Source of the DNA: Paucibacter sediminis | Lineage (GTDB): Bacteria > Pseudomonadota > Gammaproteobacteria > Burkholderiales > Burkholderiaceae_C | Length of the DNA: 64,000 bases | Reading direction: 5' to 3' | NCBI RefSeq assembly: GCF_030254645.1 | Contig: NZ_CP116346.1 | Location: 620,001-684,000, forward strand | Notes under the pieces: generated by a model | Seen by the model: only the letters and a program-made list of their open reading frames with translations | Database searches by the model: none | Told to the model about the DNA's origin: nothing | Part shown: one piece after another, positions 16,535 through 25,839 of the stretch | Numbering within the stretch: position 1 is the first letter of the stretch | Layout of the letters: every line of letters starts with the position of its first letter | Translations under genes and position numbers: made by a program

Positions 16535-17518
16535 TCAGCGCGGCTGCCTCGCAAAGAAGTCCCAGATCATGGCCGGCCCGTCGGGCGCCATCGGTGAGGG
16601 GCCCAGCAGCCGGGGCCGCTGCGCGTAGGCTTGCGGCAGGCCATGGCCGCCGCCATGGATGGTCACCAGCTCGACCTCGGTCCTGCCCTCATTGCGCCAG
16701 CGGTTCTGCTCGACGCTGAAGCCCCCGGGCACATCCATGCGGCTGGTCTGGGGCGCAGCGCTCAGGTGATTCCAATCGGCGAAATACTGGGCCGAGGCGT
16801 GCGAGGAAATGATCGGCCCGCCTTTGTAAAACAGGCCCAGCAGGCTGATCTCCCCGCCTGCATAGGGCACCAGCGGATCCAGGGTGCCATTCATGATCAT
16901 CACCGAGGTGCTCTGGGCCGAGGGCTTGCATTGGAAGTTCTGCGGCGCCGGCACATTGGCCACCACCGCCGCCACCGCCCGATAGCGGCCGGGCTGCTCC
17001 AGCGCCAGACGCATGGCCATGGAGCCGCCATTGGAGACGCCGGCGGCAAACACGCGCGCCGGATCGAGCCCATGCTCGGCCACCAGCTTGTCCACCATGG
17101 CGGCCAGGAAGCCCGCATCGTCGGCGCGGGCGCCGTCCACCTTTTTGTCGCCAATCACACTGCAGTCGTTCCAATCGGAGGCATAGGCCTTGGGGTAGGC
17201 GACCGCAAAGCCATACGCGTCGGCCAGACGTTCAAAGCCATAGCCAGTGCCCATGCGTATGCGCTGCGGGCCTTCGCCCGAGCCATGCATCACCAGCACC
17301 AGGGGGGCACCCTTGGGCAGGCCCTTGGGTGTGTAGACGCGGTAGCTGCGCGTCAGGCCGGCCACCTCGATGGACGCCTTGCGCAGCGTGCCGGAGAGTT
17401 GCGGCGGCGCGGGCTCGGGGGCGTAGACGAAGTAGCCAAACAAGCCGGCCAACAGCGTCAGCAAGGCAAGCAGGCCAAGCAAGCCAAGCTTGAGGAAACG
17501 CAGAACTGTTCTTTTCAT
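16535..17518 (-). CDS. PHB-depolymerase-family esterase (alpha/beta hydrolase)
   Basis: A 327-residue secreted or membrane-anchored esterase. Residues 10-32 are a hydrophobic signal/anchor. The nucleophile is S162 in AAGVSNGGSMA; the acid is probably the Asp in MNGTLDPLVPY and the His that of IHGGGHGLP. The order and spacing match the LpqC/polyhydroxybutyrate depolymerase-like family. The start at 17518 (MKRTVLRFLK) gives a normal signal sequence; the longer frame upstream does not. Substrates in this family include short polyesters and feruloyl or acetyl esters, so the exact one is open. Confidence 0.87.
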   Translation of the reverse strand: MKRTVLRFLKLGLLGLLALLTLLAGLFGYFVYAPEPAPPQLSGTLRKASIEVAGLTRSYRVYTPKGLPKGAPLVLVMHGSGEGPQRIRMGTGYGFERLADAYGFAVAYPKAYASDWNDCSVIGDKKVDGARADDAGFLAAMVDKLVAEHGLDPARVFAAGVSNGGSMAMRLALEQPGRYRAVAAVVANVPAPQNFQCKPSAQSTSVMIMNGTLDPLVPYAGGEISLLGLFYKGGPIISSHASAQYFADWNHLSAAPQTSRMDVPGGFSVEQNRWRNEGRTEVELVTIHGGGHGLPQAYAQRPRLLGPSPMAPDGPAMIWDFFARQPR

Positions 17519-17604
17519 GGCGATGCAGGCGATGGAGTCAGTGCCGCTAATGTGCCCGCATCGCCTGCCCGGCAAGGCACCCGCCGGATCGGCGACGCCG
17601 GCGT

Positions 17605-17655
17605 CGGGACGAACGACGCCCGGCCACGACCGGCAACGCCGGACCATTCGTCCCG
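17605..17655. repeat. imperfect inverted repeat in the divergent intergenic region
   Basis: CGGGACGAACG at 17605-17615 and CATTCGTCCCG at 17645-17655 pair at 10 of 11 positions across a GC-rich 29-base loop. It lies between the divergent esterase and TPR genes (gap 17519-17764), so it could be an operator or a leader hairpin. No other feature was seen in the gap. Confidence 0.35.
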
Positions 17656-17764
17656 CCAGGGCGTGCCCGGAAACCCGCGGGGCGTGGGCCGTCCGAGCGC
17701 CGCTGCGCTCGCGCCGGCATATCCAAACAATCGCCCTGTCCCACTTCAATCATCACAGCCGACC

Positions 17765-18778
17765 ATGACCACTCCCTTCATTGCCAAGGCCCTGGCCAGC
17801 ACAGCCTTGTTGATCTCGCTGGGCACGGCCCAGGCTGCCGTCATCTTCAAGGACGCGCAGCTGCAAGCCCTGCAAGAGGGCGGCAAATACGCCGAACTCG
17901 AACAGCTGGCGCAGGCCCGCCTGAAGACCAACGCGGCCGATGCCGAGGCCAGCGCAGCCCTGACCCTGGCGCTGACCTTTGCCGACGCCGCCGACCCCAA
18001 GCGGCTGGAGGCCGGCGCCAGGCAGGCCAAACTCTGTACCGATCAGCACCCCATGGTGGCGGTCTGCCATCTGGCGACGGCTCAGAACCTGAGCATGCAA
18101 ATGCTGGGCATGGGCATGGCCCGGGCCATGCGCAGCGTGGGCAGCCTGAAGGATGTCTGGATCCGCACGCTGGAGCTGGAGCCCAGCAGCTTCACTGCCC
18201 GCGTGCAGCTTGCCAGGCTTTTGCTGACCGTGCCCGGCATCATGGGCGGCAGCGTCTCCAAGGCCCGCGAGCTGGAAGCCGCGGTGCGCAGCAGCCAGCC
18301 CGACACCGCGCGCATCATCCGCGTCTTCATCGCCGCCGAGGCCAAGAATTGGGGCGAGATGGAGAGCGAGTTGCTGGCGATTAAAGCCGGCAAGGACGCC
18401 GCCCTGCAGGACGAGGTGCGCGAGGCCACCATGCTGCTGGCGCTGAACTATCTGAAGGACGGCAAGGACCTGGCCAAGGCCCGCGGCCTGTATGAGGGCC
18501 TGCAACGCGAGCAGCCCAACAAGGCCGGCGGCTTTTACGGCATGGGCCGGGTCCACGCGGCACAGGGTCAGACCGACGAGGCGATTCGCTCACTGGAGCG
18601 CGCCAGGATCCTGAGCGGCGCCGAGGACTATCCCATCGACCATCGCCTGGGCGATGCCTATCTCGCCAAGGGCGACAAGGCGCAGGCCAAGGCGGCCTAC
18701 GAGCGTTTCCTGGCCAACAAGCGCGCGAACCCGGCCAATGCCGAAGACGCGCGCAAGAGCCTGGCCAAGCTGGGCTGA
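17765..18778 (+). CDS. exported tetratricopeptide repeat protein
   Basis: A 337-residue periplasmic protein. Residues 1-24 form a signal peptide ending GTAQA. The remainder is alpha-helical with TPR-like units, clearest near the C-terminus (YGMGRVHAAQGQTDEAIRSL and DAYLAKGDKAQAKAAYERFL). TPR domains mediate protein contacts; no specific partner can be named. The start at 17765 was chosen for the signal peptide; upstream in-frame codons give no sensible N-terminus. The LytS/LytTR pair lies downstream on the same strand, but co-transcription is uncertain. Confidence 0.85.
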   Translation: MTTPFIAKALASTALLISLGTAQAAVIFKDAQLQALQEGGKYAELEQLAQARLKTNAADAEASAALTLALTFADAADPKRLEAGARQAKLCTDQHPMVAVCHLATAQNLSMQMLGMGMARAMRSVGSLKDVWIRTLELEPSSFTARVQLARLLLTVPGIMGGSVSKARELEAAVRSSQPDTARIIRVFIAAEAKNWGEMESELLAIKAGKDAALQDEVREATMLLALNYLKDGKDLAKARGLYEGLQREQPNKAGGFYGMGRVHAAQGQTDEAIRSLERARILSGAEDYPIDHRLGDAYLAKGDKAQAKAAYERFLANKRANPANAEDARKSLAKLG

Positions 18779-18800
18779 TGGTGGAGAGAAGGAAAAGACC

Positions 18801-18998
18801 GTGACGAACGAGCAAATCCCGCTCTGGCGCCTGCACCTGCCGCGCGCCTACCCGCTGTGGCGGGCCGGGGCGATGACGCCGAATGTGCGAGAGAGCGCCT
18901 TTGCCTGCCTGATGGGTGTGGTGCTGACGCCGCTGGTGCTGCCCTGGCGCCATATCGCGCATCACTACTTCCGCAAGACCGCTGAGCGCTGGCGTTAG
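18801..18998 (+). CDS. small hypothetical protein with a hydrophobic segment
   Basis: A 65-residue protein starting at GTG 18801 with AAGGA 9 bp upstream. It has a central hydrophobic stretch (FACLMGVVLTPLVLP) and a basic C-terminus (HYFRKTAERWR), so it may be a small inner-membrane protein. It sits between the TPR gene and the LytS-type kinase on the same strand, with gaps of 22 and about 57 bp. No family is recognised. The start codon choice rests on the Shine-Dalgarno and on avoiding overlap with the TPR gene. Confidence 0.6.
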   Translation: MTNEQIPLWRLHLPRAYPLWRAGAMTPNVRESAFACLMGVVLTPLVLPWRHIAHHYFRKTAERWR

Positions 18999-19055
18999 TC
19001 GACGCACCCGCAGCTGCCCACCATCGGTCCTCGCACTCAAAGGTATTCTGCCGTG

Positions 19056-20156
19056 ATGCCAACCCCCCCTGCTTCCATCAGCTTCAGCGAGCGGCTCGCG
19101 CCGCCCGGCTGGCGTGCCCTGTTCGGCTGGCGCCGCCTGCGCACCGTCGCCATCATCTGCGCGCTCTTCGTGCTGCTCTTCAGCTTTGGCTGGAAGGCAG
19201 GTATGTGGGTGCTGGTGACAAGGATCTTCGGCGTTGGCCTGAGCTTGCTGCTGGTGTTCGGCCTGTTCGAGCAATGGCCGCGCCGGCTGCCCGGCTGGCT
19301 GGCGCGCTGGGCCCTGCAGGTGGCGGCGGTCGGCGTGACCGTCCCCGTCGCCATGTTCATGGCCTACCTCTTGAGCACGGCGCCGGGCGCGCCGATGTTC
19401 TGGCATGAGCCCAAGCGCCTGGAGGGCTTCATGACCTTCACCTTTCTGGGCATGCTGGTGGCGCCCTGGACGGCGCTGACGGCCCTGCTGCGCCAGCGCG
19501 AGGCCAAGGTGGAGAAGCAGGCCATCGACTTCGAGCTGGAGCGCAGCGAGATGGCCCGCCAGGCGCTGGACGCGCGCATGCGCTTGCTCAGCGCCCAGGC
19601 CCAGCCGCATTTCCTGTTCAACACCCTGGCCAATGTGCAGGCCCTGGTGGAGGCCGGCTCGCCGCGCGCGCCCCGGCTGCTGCAAAGCCTGACGGATTAC
19701 CTGCGCGCCGCCGTGCCGCGCCTGGATGGCTCGGCCAACACCCTGGGCCAGGAGCTGGAGCTGGTGCGCGCCTATCTGGAGCTGATGCAGATGCGCATGC
19801 CCGACCGCCTGGCCTTTGCCCTGCATATCGGTGCCGGCGTGCATCTGCTGCCCTGCCCACCCATGACCCTGCTGACGCTGGTGGAAAATGCGGTGCAGCA
19901 TGGCATCGACCCGAGCGAGGAAGGCGGCCGCATCGACGTGCATGCCGAGCTGCTGGAGGGCGGGCGCTGCCGCCTGCGCGTGGTGGACACCGGCGTGGGG
20001 CTGCAGGCCACGGGCGGCGGCCTGGGCACCGGCCTGGCGGCGCTGCGCGAACGCCTGCTCTGGGCCTATGGCGGCAGCGCCAGCCTGGACTTGAGCGAGG
20101 TGGCGCCGCATGGCGTGCAAGCAAGGATAGAGTTCGCCCGTAAGGAATCTGAATGA
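19056..20156 (+). CDS. LytS/YehU-type sensor histidine kinase
   Basis: A 366-residue membrane kinase with about four N-terminal membrane segments (residues 30-145), then the His-kinase domain with the phosphoacceptor H185 in QAQPHFLFNTLANV, the N-box LVENAVQHGI and a G-box DTGVGL. It has no periplasmic sensor domain. A GTG one codon earlier (19053) is an alternative start. It overlaps the LytTR regulator gene by 4 bp (ATGA), so the two form a two-component system. The stimulus is unknown. Confidence 0.93.
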   Translation: MPTPPASISFSERLAPPGWRALFGWRRLRTVAIICALFVLLFSFGWKAGMWVLVTRIFGVGLSLLLVFGLFEQWPRRLPGWLARWALQVAAVGVTVPVAMFMAYLLSTAPGAPMFWHEPKRLEGFMTFTFLGMLVAPWTALTALLRQREAKVEKQAIDFELERSEMARQALDARMRLLSAQAQPHFLFNTLANVQALVEAGSPRAPRLLQSLTDYLRAAVPRLDGSANTLGQELELVRAYLELMQMRMPDRLAFALHIGAGVHLLPCPPMTLLTLVENAVQHGIDPSEEGGRIDVHAELLEGGRCRLRVVDTGVGLQATGGGLGTGLAALRERLLWAYGGSASLDLSEVAPHGVQARIEFARKESE

Positions 20157-20926
20157 TGCAGGCCACCGCCCTGATCGCCGACGATGAGCCCCTGCTGCGC
20201 GAGATTCTCGAAGCACGCCTTGCCGCCGCCTGGCCCGAACTGCAGATCGTGGCCCAGGCGCGCAACGGCCGCCAGGCCATCGAACTGTTCGAACAACACC
20301 AGCCGACGATCTGCTTTCTGGACGTGCACATGCCGGGCCTGAGCGGGGTGGAGGTGGCGCGCCATATAGGCAAACGCGCCCATCTGGTGTTTGTCACCGC
20401 TTTCGATCAATACGCGCTGGAAGCCTTCGAGCAGGGCGTGCTGGACTATCTGGTCAAGCCGGTCGCGGCGGCGCGCCTGGGCGAGACGGTGGAGCGCCTG
20501 AAGGCGCGCCTCTCACAGGCCCAACCGGCGGTGCACAGCGAGGCCTTGCTTGTGCAACTGGCGCAGCGGCTCAAGCTGAATCAGCCCGAGCCGCTGCGCT
20601 GGGTGCGCGCCTCGGTGGGCGCCTCACTGCGCATGATTCCGGTGGACGATATCGACTATCTCAAGAGTGACACCAAGTACACCCTGGTGGCCTACCGCGA
20701 CGAGGGCCAGGCCGCCGAGGCGCTGATACGCATGCCGCTGAAGGACCTGCTGGCGCAGCTCGACCCCGCGCACTTCAGCCAGGTGCACCGCTCGGTGGTG
20801 GTGAATCTGCGCTCGATCCGGCGCCTCACCCGCGGCGACAACGAGACCGGCGAGATCGAGCTCAAGGGCCGCAGCGAACGTCTGCCGGTGAGCCGCAGCT
20901 ACCTGCCGATGTTCAAGGAGATGTAG
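20153..20926 (+). CDS. LytTR family response regulator
   Basis: A 257-residue regulator: receiver domain with acidic pocket ADDE, phosphoacceptor D57 in CFLDVHMPG and the Lys in DYLVKP; then, from about residue 150, a LytTR DNA-binding domain (IDYLKSDTKYT, FSQVHRSVVVNLRSI). It is translationally coupled to the upstream LytS kinase. It resembles the regulator at 55450-56217 over its whole length, so the two systems are paralogues. Its targets are not evident in the window. Confidence 0.94.
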   Translation: MMQATALIADDEPLLREILEARLAAAWPELQIVAQARNGRQAIELFEQHQPTICFLDVHMPGLSGVEVARHIGKRAHLVFVTAFDQYALEAFEQGVLDYLVKPVAAARLGETVERLKARLSQAQPAVHSEALLVQLAQRLKLNQPEPLRWVRASVGASLRMIPVDDIDYLKSDTKYTLVAYRDEGQAAEALIRMPLKDLLAQLDPAHFSQVHRSVVVNLRSIRRLTRGDNETGEIELKGRSERLPVSRSYLPMFKEM

Positions 20927-20928
20927 GC

Positions 20929-20943
20929 GGGCGCCGCGCGCCC
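20929..20943. terminator. short GC hairpin between convergent genes
   Basis: GGGCGC-CGC-GCGCCC forms a perfect 6-bp stem exactly between the stop of the LytTR gene (20926) and the stop of the convergent oxidase gene (20944). There is no T-tract, so a bidirectional transcription-end hairpin is plausible but weak. Confidence 0.3.
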
Positions 20944-22230
20944 TCAGCGCCAGCGCTCCAGCTGCAGGTAGTACCACATGCCCAGGGCCAGCATGCGCTG
21001 GCCCAGCCAGTCGCCCACCGGCACGCGCCGGTGGCGAAAGCGCTGGAACAGCTCGAAGCCGCGCGGGCTGCCCAGCAAGGCGGCCGCCATCACCTCGCCG
21101 ACGATGTGCGAGGTGGCCAGCCCATGGCCGGAATAGCCCTGCGCGTACCAGACCCGGGGCGAGAGCTTGCCGAGCTGGGGGATGCGGTTGATGACGATGC
21201 CCATATGGCAATGCCATTGGAAGGCAATGCCCACGCCGCGCAGCTGCGGGAAGGTGCGCTCGATGGCGGGCCGCAGCTCGGCGGCGATGTCGCGCGAGGC
21301 CGCGCCCGAGTAGTTGGCGCCGCCGCCGAACAGCAGCCGGCCATCGGCCGTCATGCGGTAATAGTCCAGCACGAAGCGGCTGTCGTAGACGGCCAGGTCC
21401 AGCGGGTTGAGCTGGCGCGCCAGCGCACCCAGCGGCTCGGTTGCGACGATGCCGCCGGCCGCGGGGAAGATCATGCCGCCCAGCTTGCGCGGCTCCAGCC
21501 GGTGGTAGACATCGCCCGCCAGCAGCACCTGGTCGGCCACCACGCGCCCCTGCGGCGTGCGTATCGACGGCGTGGGCCCGTGCTCGATCTCCAGCACCGG
21601 TGAGTCCTCGAACAGCAGCCCGCCCAGGCCCGCCAGCGCGCGCGCCTCGCCCAGGCAGAGATTGAGCGGATGCAGGTGCATATTGCGGCGGTTGACGATG
21701 CCGCCGTGGTAGAGCGGTGTGTCGAGATAACGCCCCATCTCCTTGGCCTCGACCAGCTCGACATCGGCGCCCAGGCCGCGCTCGACCATCTCCGCATGGG
21801 CCTGGCGCATGTCGCGCATATGGCCGGCGCTGTAGGCGGCGTGCAGATGGCCCAGCTTGAGGTCGCAGGCGATGCCATAGCGCTCGATGCGGCGGCGGAT
21901 GATGTCGTGCCCGCGCCAGCGCAGCATCCAGATGAAGTCGTCGGCGGCCTCGGCGCCGATCTGGCGCGCCAGCTGGCGGCGCATCGCGGCGTCGCCCGAG
22001 AGGCTGCCCGTCACCTGGCCGCCGTTGCGGCCCGACTGGCCCCAGCCGATGCGCTGCGCCTCCACCAGCGCCACCCTGACGCCGCGCTCGGCCAGCTCCA
22101 GGGCGCTGGCCAGGCCGGTGAAGCCGCCGCCGATCACGGCCACGTCGACGCGCTGCTCGCCCTCCAGGCGCGGATAGCGCTGCGCGCTGTTACGGGTGGC
22201 GTTGTAGTAGGAGCGGATGCTGTCGTCCAT
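20944..22230 (-). CDS. FAD-dependent oxidoreductase, PuuB-like (gamma-glutamyl-amine oxidase type)
   Basis: A 428-residue DAO-family flavoprotein. The FAD motif is DVAVIGGGFTGLASALELAE and is followed by GWGQSGRNGGQ, the pattern of PuuB and related gamma-glutamylputrescine oxidases; the C-terminal substrate region includes YSGHGLATSH. It would oxidise an amine or a gamma-glutamylated amine to an aldehyde. It lies 10 bp downstream of the glutamine-synthetase-like gene, which pairs it with a PuuA-type ligase. Oxidation of another secondary amine is possible. Confidence 0.87.
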   Translation of the reverse strand: MDDSIRSYYNATRNSAQRYPRLEGEQRVDVAVIGGGFTGLASALELAERGVRVALVEAQRIGWGQSGRNGGQVTGSLSGDAAMRRQLARQIGAEAADDFIWMLRWRGHDIIRRRIERYGIACDLKLGHLHAAYSAGHMRDMRQAHAEMVERGLGADVELVEAKEMGRYLDTPLYHGGIVNRRNMHLHPLNLCLGEARALAGLGGLLFEDSPVLEIEHGPTPSIRTPQGRVVADQVLLAGDVYHRLEPRKLGGMIFPAAGGIVATEPLGALARQLNPLDLAVYDSRFVLDYYRMTADGRLLFGGGANYSGAASRDIAAELRPAIERTFPQLRGVGIAFQWHCHMGIVINRIPQLGKLSPRVWYAQGYSGHGLATSHIVGEVMAAALLGSPRGFELFQRFRHRRVPVGDWLGQRMLALGMWYYLQLERWR

Positions 22231-22240
22231 GCGTCCGCCC

Positions 22241-23581
22241 TCAGACCAGCTCGAGATAGCGCTCGAGTTCCCAGTCCGTCACCGCCTCATCGAAGCGCGC
22301 CACCTCCCAGGCGCGCGTCTCGACGAAATGGCGCACGAACTCCTCGCCCAGCAGCTCGCGCGCCAGTTCGGAGCGCGCCATCGCCGCGGTGGCCTCGGCC
22401 AGGGTGGACGGCAGGCGCGGCAGCGATGGCGTGTCGCCGGCCGGCGGCAGCGCCAGCCGGTGCTCGATGCCGTAGAGGCCCGAGGCCAGCGCGGCGGCGA
22501 TGGCCAGATAGGGATTCGCATCGGCGCCGGCGCTGCGCGTCTCCAGCCGCATCGATGCCGCACTGCCGGGGATCACGCGCAGCGAGGCATTGCGGTTGTC
22601 GACCGCCCAGTTCGGCCGCACCGGCGCGAGGTTGCGGTCCACCAGGCGCTTGTAGCTGTTCACGAAGGGGGCGTACATGGGCAGCAGCTGCGGCAGCGCG
22701 TGCAGCTGGCCGGCCATGAAGTGGCGCAGCGTGTCGCTCATCTGGTGGGCGCCGCGCGCATCGTGGAAGCAGTTGCGCCCATCACGCCACAGGCTCTGGT
22801 GCAGATGCTGGCCGCAGCCGGCATAAGCCGTCGAGTACTTGGCCATGAAGGTGCTCAGGAGGCCGTGGCGGCGCCCGATCTCGCGCACCGCCTGCTTGAA
22901 CAGCACCGCGCGGTCGGCCGCGCGCAGCGCCTCGGTGTAGCGGATCGCGGCCTCGAAATTGCCGGGGCCGGCCTCGGTGTGCAGGGCCTCCAGCGGCACG
23001 TCGATGGCGTTCAGCTGGGTGAACAGATCGCGCACGAAGGCATGCTGGGCATCGATGCGCAGGGGCGAGTAGTTCGTCAGGCCCTGGGTGGCCGTCTGCA
23101 AGCCGCGGTAGCCCTTGGCGCGCACCGAGACCTCGCTCTCGGCCAGCAAAAACCACTCAAACTCGACGCCGATCTGCGCCGTGAAGCCCATGCCTGCCGC
23201 CTTGGCCAGCACCTTCCTGAGCAGCTGGCGTGGGCAGATGGGCAGCGGCGTGCCATCGGGCTTCACATGCTCGCCGAGGATCAGCCAGCGCCCCTCGTCC
23301 CAGGGCAGCCGGCGCGCGGTGCTGGCGTCGAGCCTGAGGCCGATGTCGGGGAAGCCGGTGTGGAAGCCGGTGAACGAGACCTGCTCGTAGAGCCGGTCCT
23401 GGATGTCCCAGCCGAACAGCGCGCTGGCGATGCTGCCGCCCGTCTCCAGCATGCTGGCGATCTTCTCGCCGCTGAGGTGCTTGCCGCGGCACACGCCGTC
23501 GATGTCGGTGACGGCAAAGCGCACATAGGGTTCGCGTTCCAGCAGTTCCCTGCTGAGTGTGGTGCTTGGTCTTTCATCCAT
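22241..23581 (-). CDS. glutamine synthetase family protein, PuuA-like gamma-glutamyl-amine ligase
   Basis: A 446-residue ATP-dependent ligase of the glutamine synthetase fold. Metal and substrate motifs include GVEFEWFLL, EAGPGNFE, GCGQHLHQSL, NASLRVIP and RLETRSAGADANPYL. It has no adenylylation-type C-terminal site like housekeeping GlnA and belongs to the branch that glutamylates amines (PuuA, GlnA3/4). With the PuuB-like oxidase, TetR regulator, aldehyde dehydrogenases and APC permease nearby, it probably starts a gamma-glutamyl route for amine breakdown. The exact amine is unknown. Confidence 0.88.
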   Translation of the reverse strand: MDERPSTTLSRELLEREPYVRFAVTDIDGVCRGKHLSGEKIASMLETGGSIASALFGWDIQDRLYEQVSFTGFHTGFPDIGLRLDASTARRLPWDEGRWLILGEHVKPDGTPLPICPRQLLRKVLAKAAGMGFTAQIGVEFEWFLLAESEVSVRAKGYRGLQTATQGLTNYSPLRIDAQHAFVRDLFTQLNAIDVPLEALHTEAGPGNFEAAIRYTEALRAADRAVLFKQAVREIGRRHGLLSTFMAKYSTAYAGCGQHLHQSLWRDGRNCFHDARGAHQMSDTLRHFMAGQLHALPQLLPMYAPFVNSYKRLVDRNLAPVRPNWAVDNRNASLRVIPGSAASMRLETRSAGADANPYLAIAAALASGLYGIEHRLALPPAGDTPSLPRLPSTLAEATAAMARSELARELLGEEFVRHFVETRAWEVARFDEAVTDWELERYLELV

Positions 23582-23613
23582 GATCTTTCAGCTTCCTTTC
23601 AAGCGGTCTGCAC

Positions 23614-24309
23614 ATGGCAGAATCCGCGCCACATATGTCGTCAAAGAGCGCCCTCAAACCCGCCGGCACGCGCCGCGTTCCGCAACAGGAGCGCGGCGTC
23701 AAGACCATCGAGGTGATCCTGCAGGCGGCCGGCCAGGAGATCGAGCGCGGCGGCCTCGCCAAGCTCACCACCAAGCGCATCGCCACCGCGGCCGGGCTCT
23801 CGGTGGGCGGGCTCTACGAGTACTTCCCCAACAAGGAAGCGGTGGTCCATGCCCTGGCCAGCCGCTGGCTGGAACAGATCAAGGACGCGATCGCCGCGGT
23901 GCATCCGGCCAAGACCGGCTGCCAGGATCTGGTGCGCTACCTCACCATGGTGTTCGAGGCGGTCAAGCCGCATTACCAGCAGGTGCCCGGCGTGAGCGGC
24001 CTGATCTCGGTGCTCTCCTCGGTGCCCGAGCTGCAGGCGCTGGAGGACGAGATCGACGTGCAGGTCAACGGCCTGCTGGCCGACGCCATCGCCAGCCTGG
24101 TGCCCCATGTGGACGCCGCGCAGTGCATGACGATGGCGCGCGCGCTCACCATCCTGGACCATTACCTGCTGATCGAGGCCATCCTGCGCGACCCCGCCAA
24201 CGCGGCGCTCTACGACGAGCACCACCGCGTCTGCCAGTACGCCCTCGCCACCAACCTGATGCTGATGAACGAGCGGGCGCGCGCGGCCGCCCTCGCCAAG
24301 CAGCCCTGA
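23614..24309 (+). CDS. TetR/AcrR family transcriptional regulator
   Basis: A 231-residue regulator with the TetR helix-turn-helix near residues 30-75 (LTTKRIATAAGLSVGGLYEYF) and a variable ligand-binding C-terminus. It diverges from the glutamine-synthetase-like gene with about 32 bp between them, so it probably represses that transcript and responds to a pathway amine or aldehyde. A second start at 23635 is possible. Its 3' end is convergent with the amidase gene. Whether it also binds the palindromes near 41630-41796 is an open question. Confidence 0.93.
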   Translation: MAESAPHMSSKSALKPAGTRRVPQQERGVKTIEVILQAAGQEIERGGLAKLTTKRIATAAGLSVGGLYEYFPNKEAVVHALASRWLEQIKDAIAAVHPAKTGCQDLVRYLTMVFEAVKPHYQQVPGVSGLISVLSSVPELQALEDEIDVQVNGLLADAIASLVPHVDAAQCMTMARALTILDHYLLIEAILRDPANAALYDEHHRVCQYALATNLMLMNERARAAALAKQP

Positions 24310-24312
24310 GGC

Positions 24313-25740
24313 TCAGCAGGCCGGCGGGAACTGATCGACGAACAGGCGCGAGCTGCCGGCGCGCGCATGGTTGGCGGCGACGCGGAACACCGTCTCGTCG
24401 TCATAGGCGTTGGCGACGATCTGCATGCCGGTGGGCACGCCGATATCCGACAGGCCGGTCGGCGCCGCCAGCACCGGGTAGCGGTTGAGCAGGTTGAAGG
24501 CCGGGGTCAGGCACCAGCCCAGATAGGCCTCGACCGGCTGGCCATCGAGCTCCAGCATCGCCTGCGCCACCGGGTCCTGGTCGGCCGGCAGCTGGGTGCT
24601 CACCAGGGTGGCGCAGATGAAGGCGGCATAGCCCCGGCCCCAGACCTTGGCCTGCATCTCGCGGTGCAGCTGCTGGGCCAGCAGGGCGCTGGGCATGATG
24701 GAGACGGGCGCATCCTTGGCCTGGTCGCGCAGATGCCGGACATAACTGCAGAGTTTGTCGGCATCCGCATCCGGGATGTCGTTCATGAACTCATCGACGA
24801 AGATCGCGCGCAGGCCGTCCAGCAGCACCTTGTTGATCTGCTCCAGGTCCCAACGGATGTCGACCTCCTCGACCACCGCACCGCGGCCGCGCAGGCCCTC
24901 CAGCGCGCGCAGCAGGTTGCGCTGCACGTCCGGGGCCAGCGCCGCATGGCCCAGGGCCGGGCTGTAGGCGATGCGCATGCCCTGCAGATCGCCGTACTCG
25001 GTAGGCAGCGGCGTGAACGGCAGGGTCGTGTAGGAGTTGGGGTGCGGGCCGGCCAGCACGTTCTGCATCAGCACCAGATCGTCGAAGCTGCGCGCCATCG
25101 GCCCCTCCACCGCCTGGGCGAAGTACTCGTCGGTGGGCGTGCAGGCCAGGCGGCCGAAGGGCGGCTTGTAGCCGTACACGCCGCACAGCGAGGAGGGGAT
25201 ACGGATCGAGCCCGCCATATCGCTGCCGGTGGCCAGCGGCGCCACGCCGGCGGCCAGCGCCGCGCCCGAGCCGCCGCTGCTGCCGCCGCAGGAATGCGCC
25301 AGCGACCAGGGGTTGCCGGTCACGCCGTAGAGCTTGCTCCAGGTATGGCCCAGCACGCAGAACTCGGGGTTGGTGGCCTGGAAGTAGGGAATCGCGCCCG
25401 CCTCCAGCAGCTTGTCGACGATGGGGTGGTTCTCGGCCGCGACCTTGTCCTTGAAGACCAGCGAGGCCAGCGGCCGCGGCCAGCCCTTCACCGCCGTCTC
25501 CTCCTTGATGATGACCGGCACGCCCTCGAGCGCACGCGCCCTGCCCTCGCGCCAGCGCCGCCCCGACTCGCGCGCCCGCTCGCGCGCCTCATCGGCAAAG
25601 ATGCCGGCCGCGCAGTTCACCGTGGCCTGCTGGCGCTTGGCCGTGGCCAGCAGGGTCTCGAGGTAGTCGGCCGGGTCCAGGCTGCCGGCACGGAAGCGCG
25701 TCAGCAGCTCGCTGGCGGAAAGGTAGGTGTTGTCGTTCAT
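24313..25740 (-). CDS. amidase (amidase signature family)
   Basis: A 475-residue serine amidase. The Ser-cisSer-Lys triad is visible: Lys in GVPVIIKEETAVKG, the cis-Ser in CGGSSGGSGAALAAG and the nucleophile in GSDMAGSIRIPSS. Members hydrolyse carboxamides, carbamates or acylated amines. It faces the TetR gene tail-to-tail and is preceded by the 690-bp non-coding stretch, so it may be transcribed separately from the large upstream operon. It is the second amidase of the island (see 30936-32339). Confidence 0.92.
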   Translation of the reverse strand: MNDNTYLSASELLTRFRAGSLDPADYLETLLATAKRQQATVNCAAGIFADEARERARESGRRWREGRARALEGVPVIIKEETAVKGWPRPLASLVFKDKVAAENHPIVDKLLEAGAIPYFQATNPEFCVLGHTWSKLYGVTGNPWSLAHSCGGSSGGSGAALAAGVAPLATGSDMAGSIRIPSSLCGVYGYKPPFGRLACTPTDEYFAQAVEGPMARSFDDLVLMQNVLAGPHPNSYTTLPFTPLPTEYGDLQGMRIAYSPALGHAALAPDVQRNLLRALEGLRGRGAVVEEVDIRWDLEQINKVLLDGLRAIFVDEFMNDIPDADADKLCSYVRHLRDQAKDAPVSIMPSALLAQQLHREMQAKVWGRGYAAFICATLVSTQLPADQDPVAQAMLELDGQPVEAYLGWCLTPAFNLLNRYPVLAAPTGLSDIGVPTGMQIVANAYDDETVFRVAANHARAGSSRLFVDQFPPAC

Positions 25741-25839
25741 CGTTTGCTCGTTCGTTGAAGTGCTCGTTTCTTCGCCGATGTGGGGCCGGAACTCTCAACC
25801 CACGAGTCGGCATCTCAGAACTACCCGGGCCGGGCTGAT

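Noticed and set aside
18654-18998. 114-codon frame starting inside the TPR gene
   Set aside because: Its first 49 codons overlap the TPR gene out of frame. The GTG start at 18801 with AAGGA gives the likely 65-residue product.
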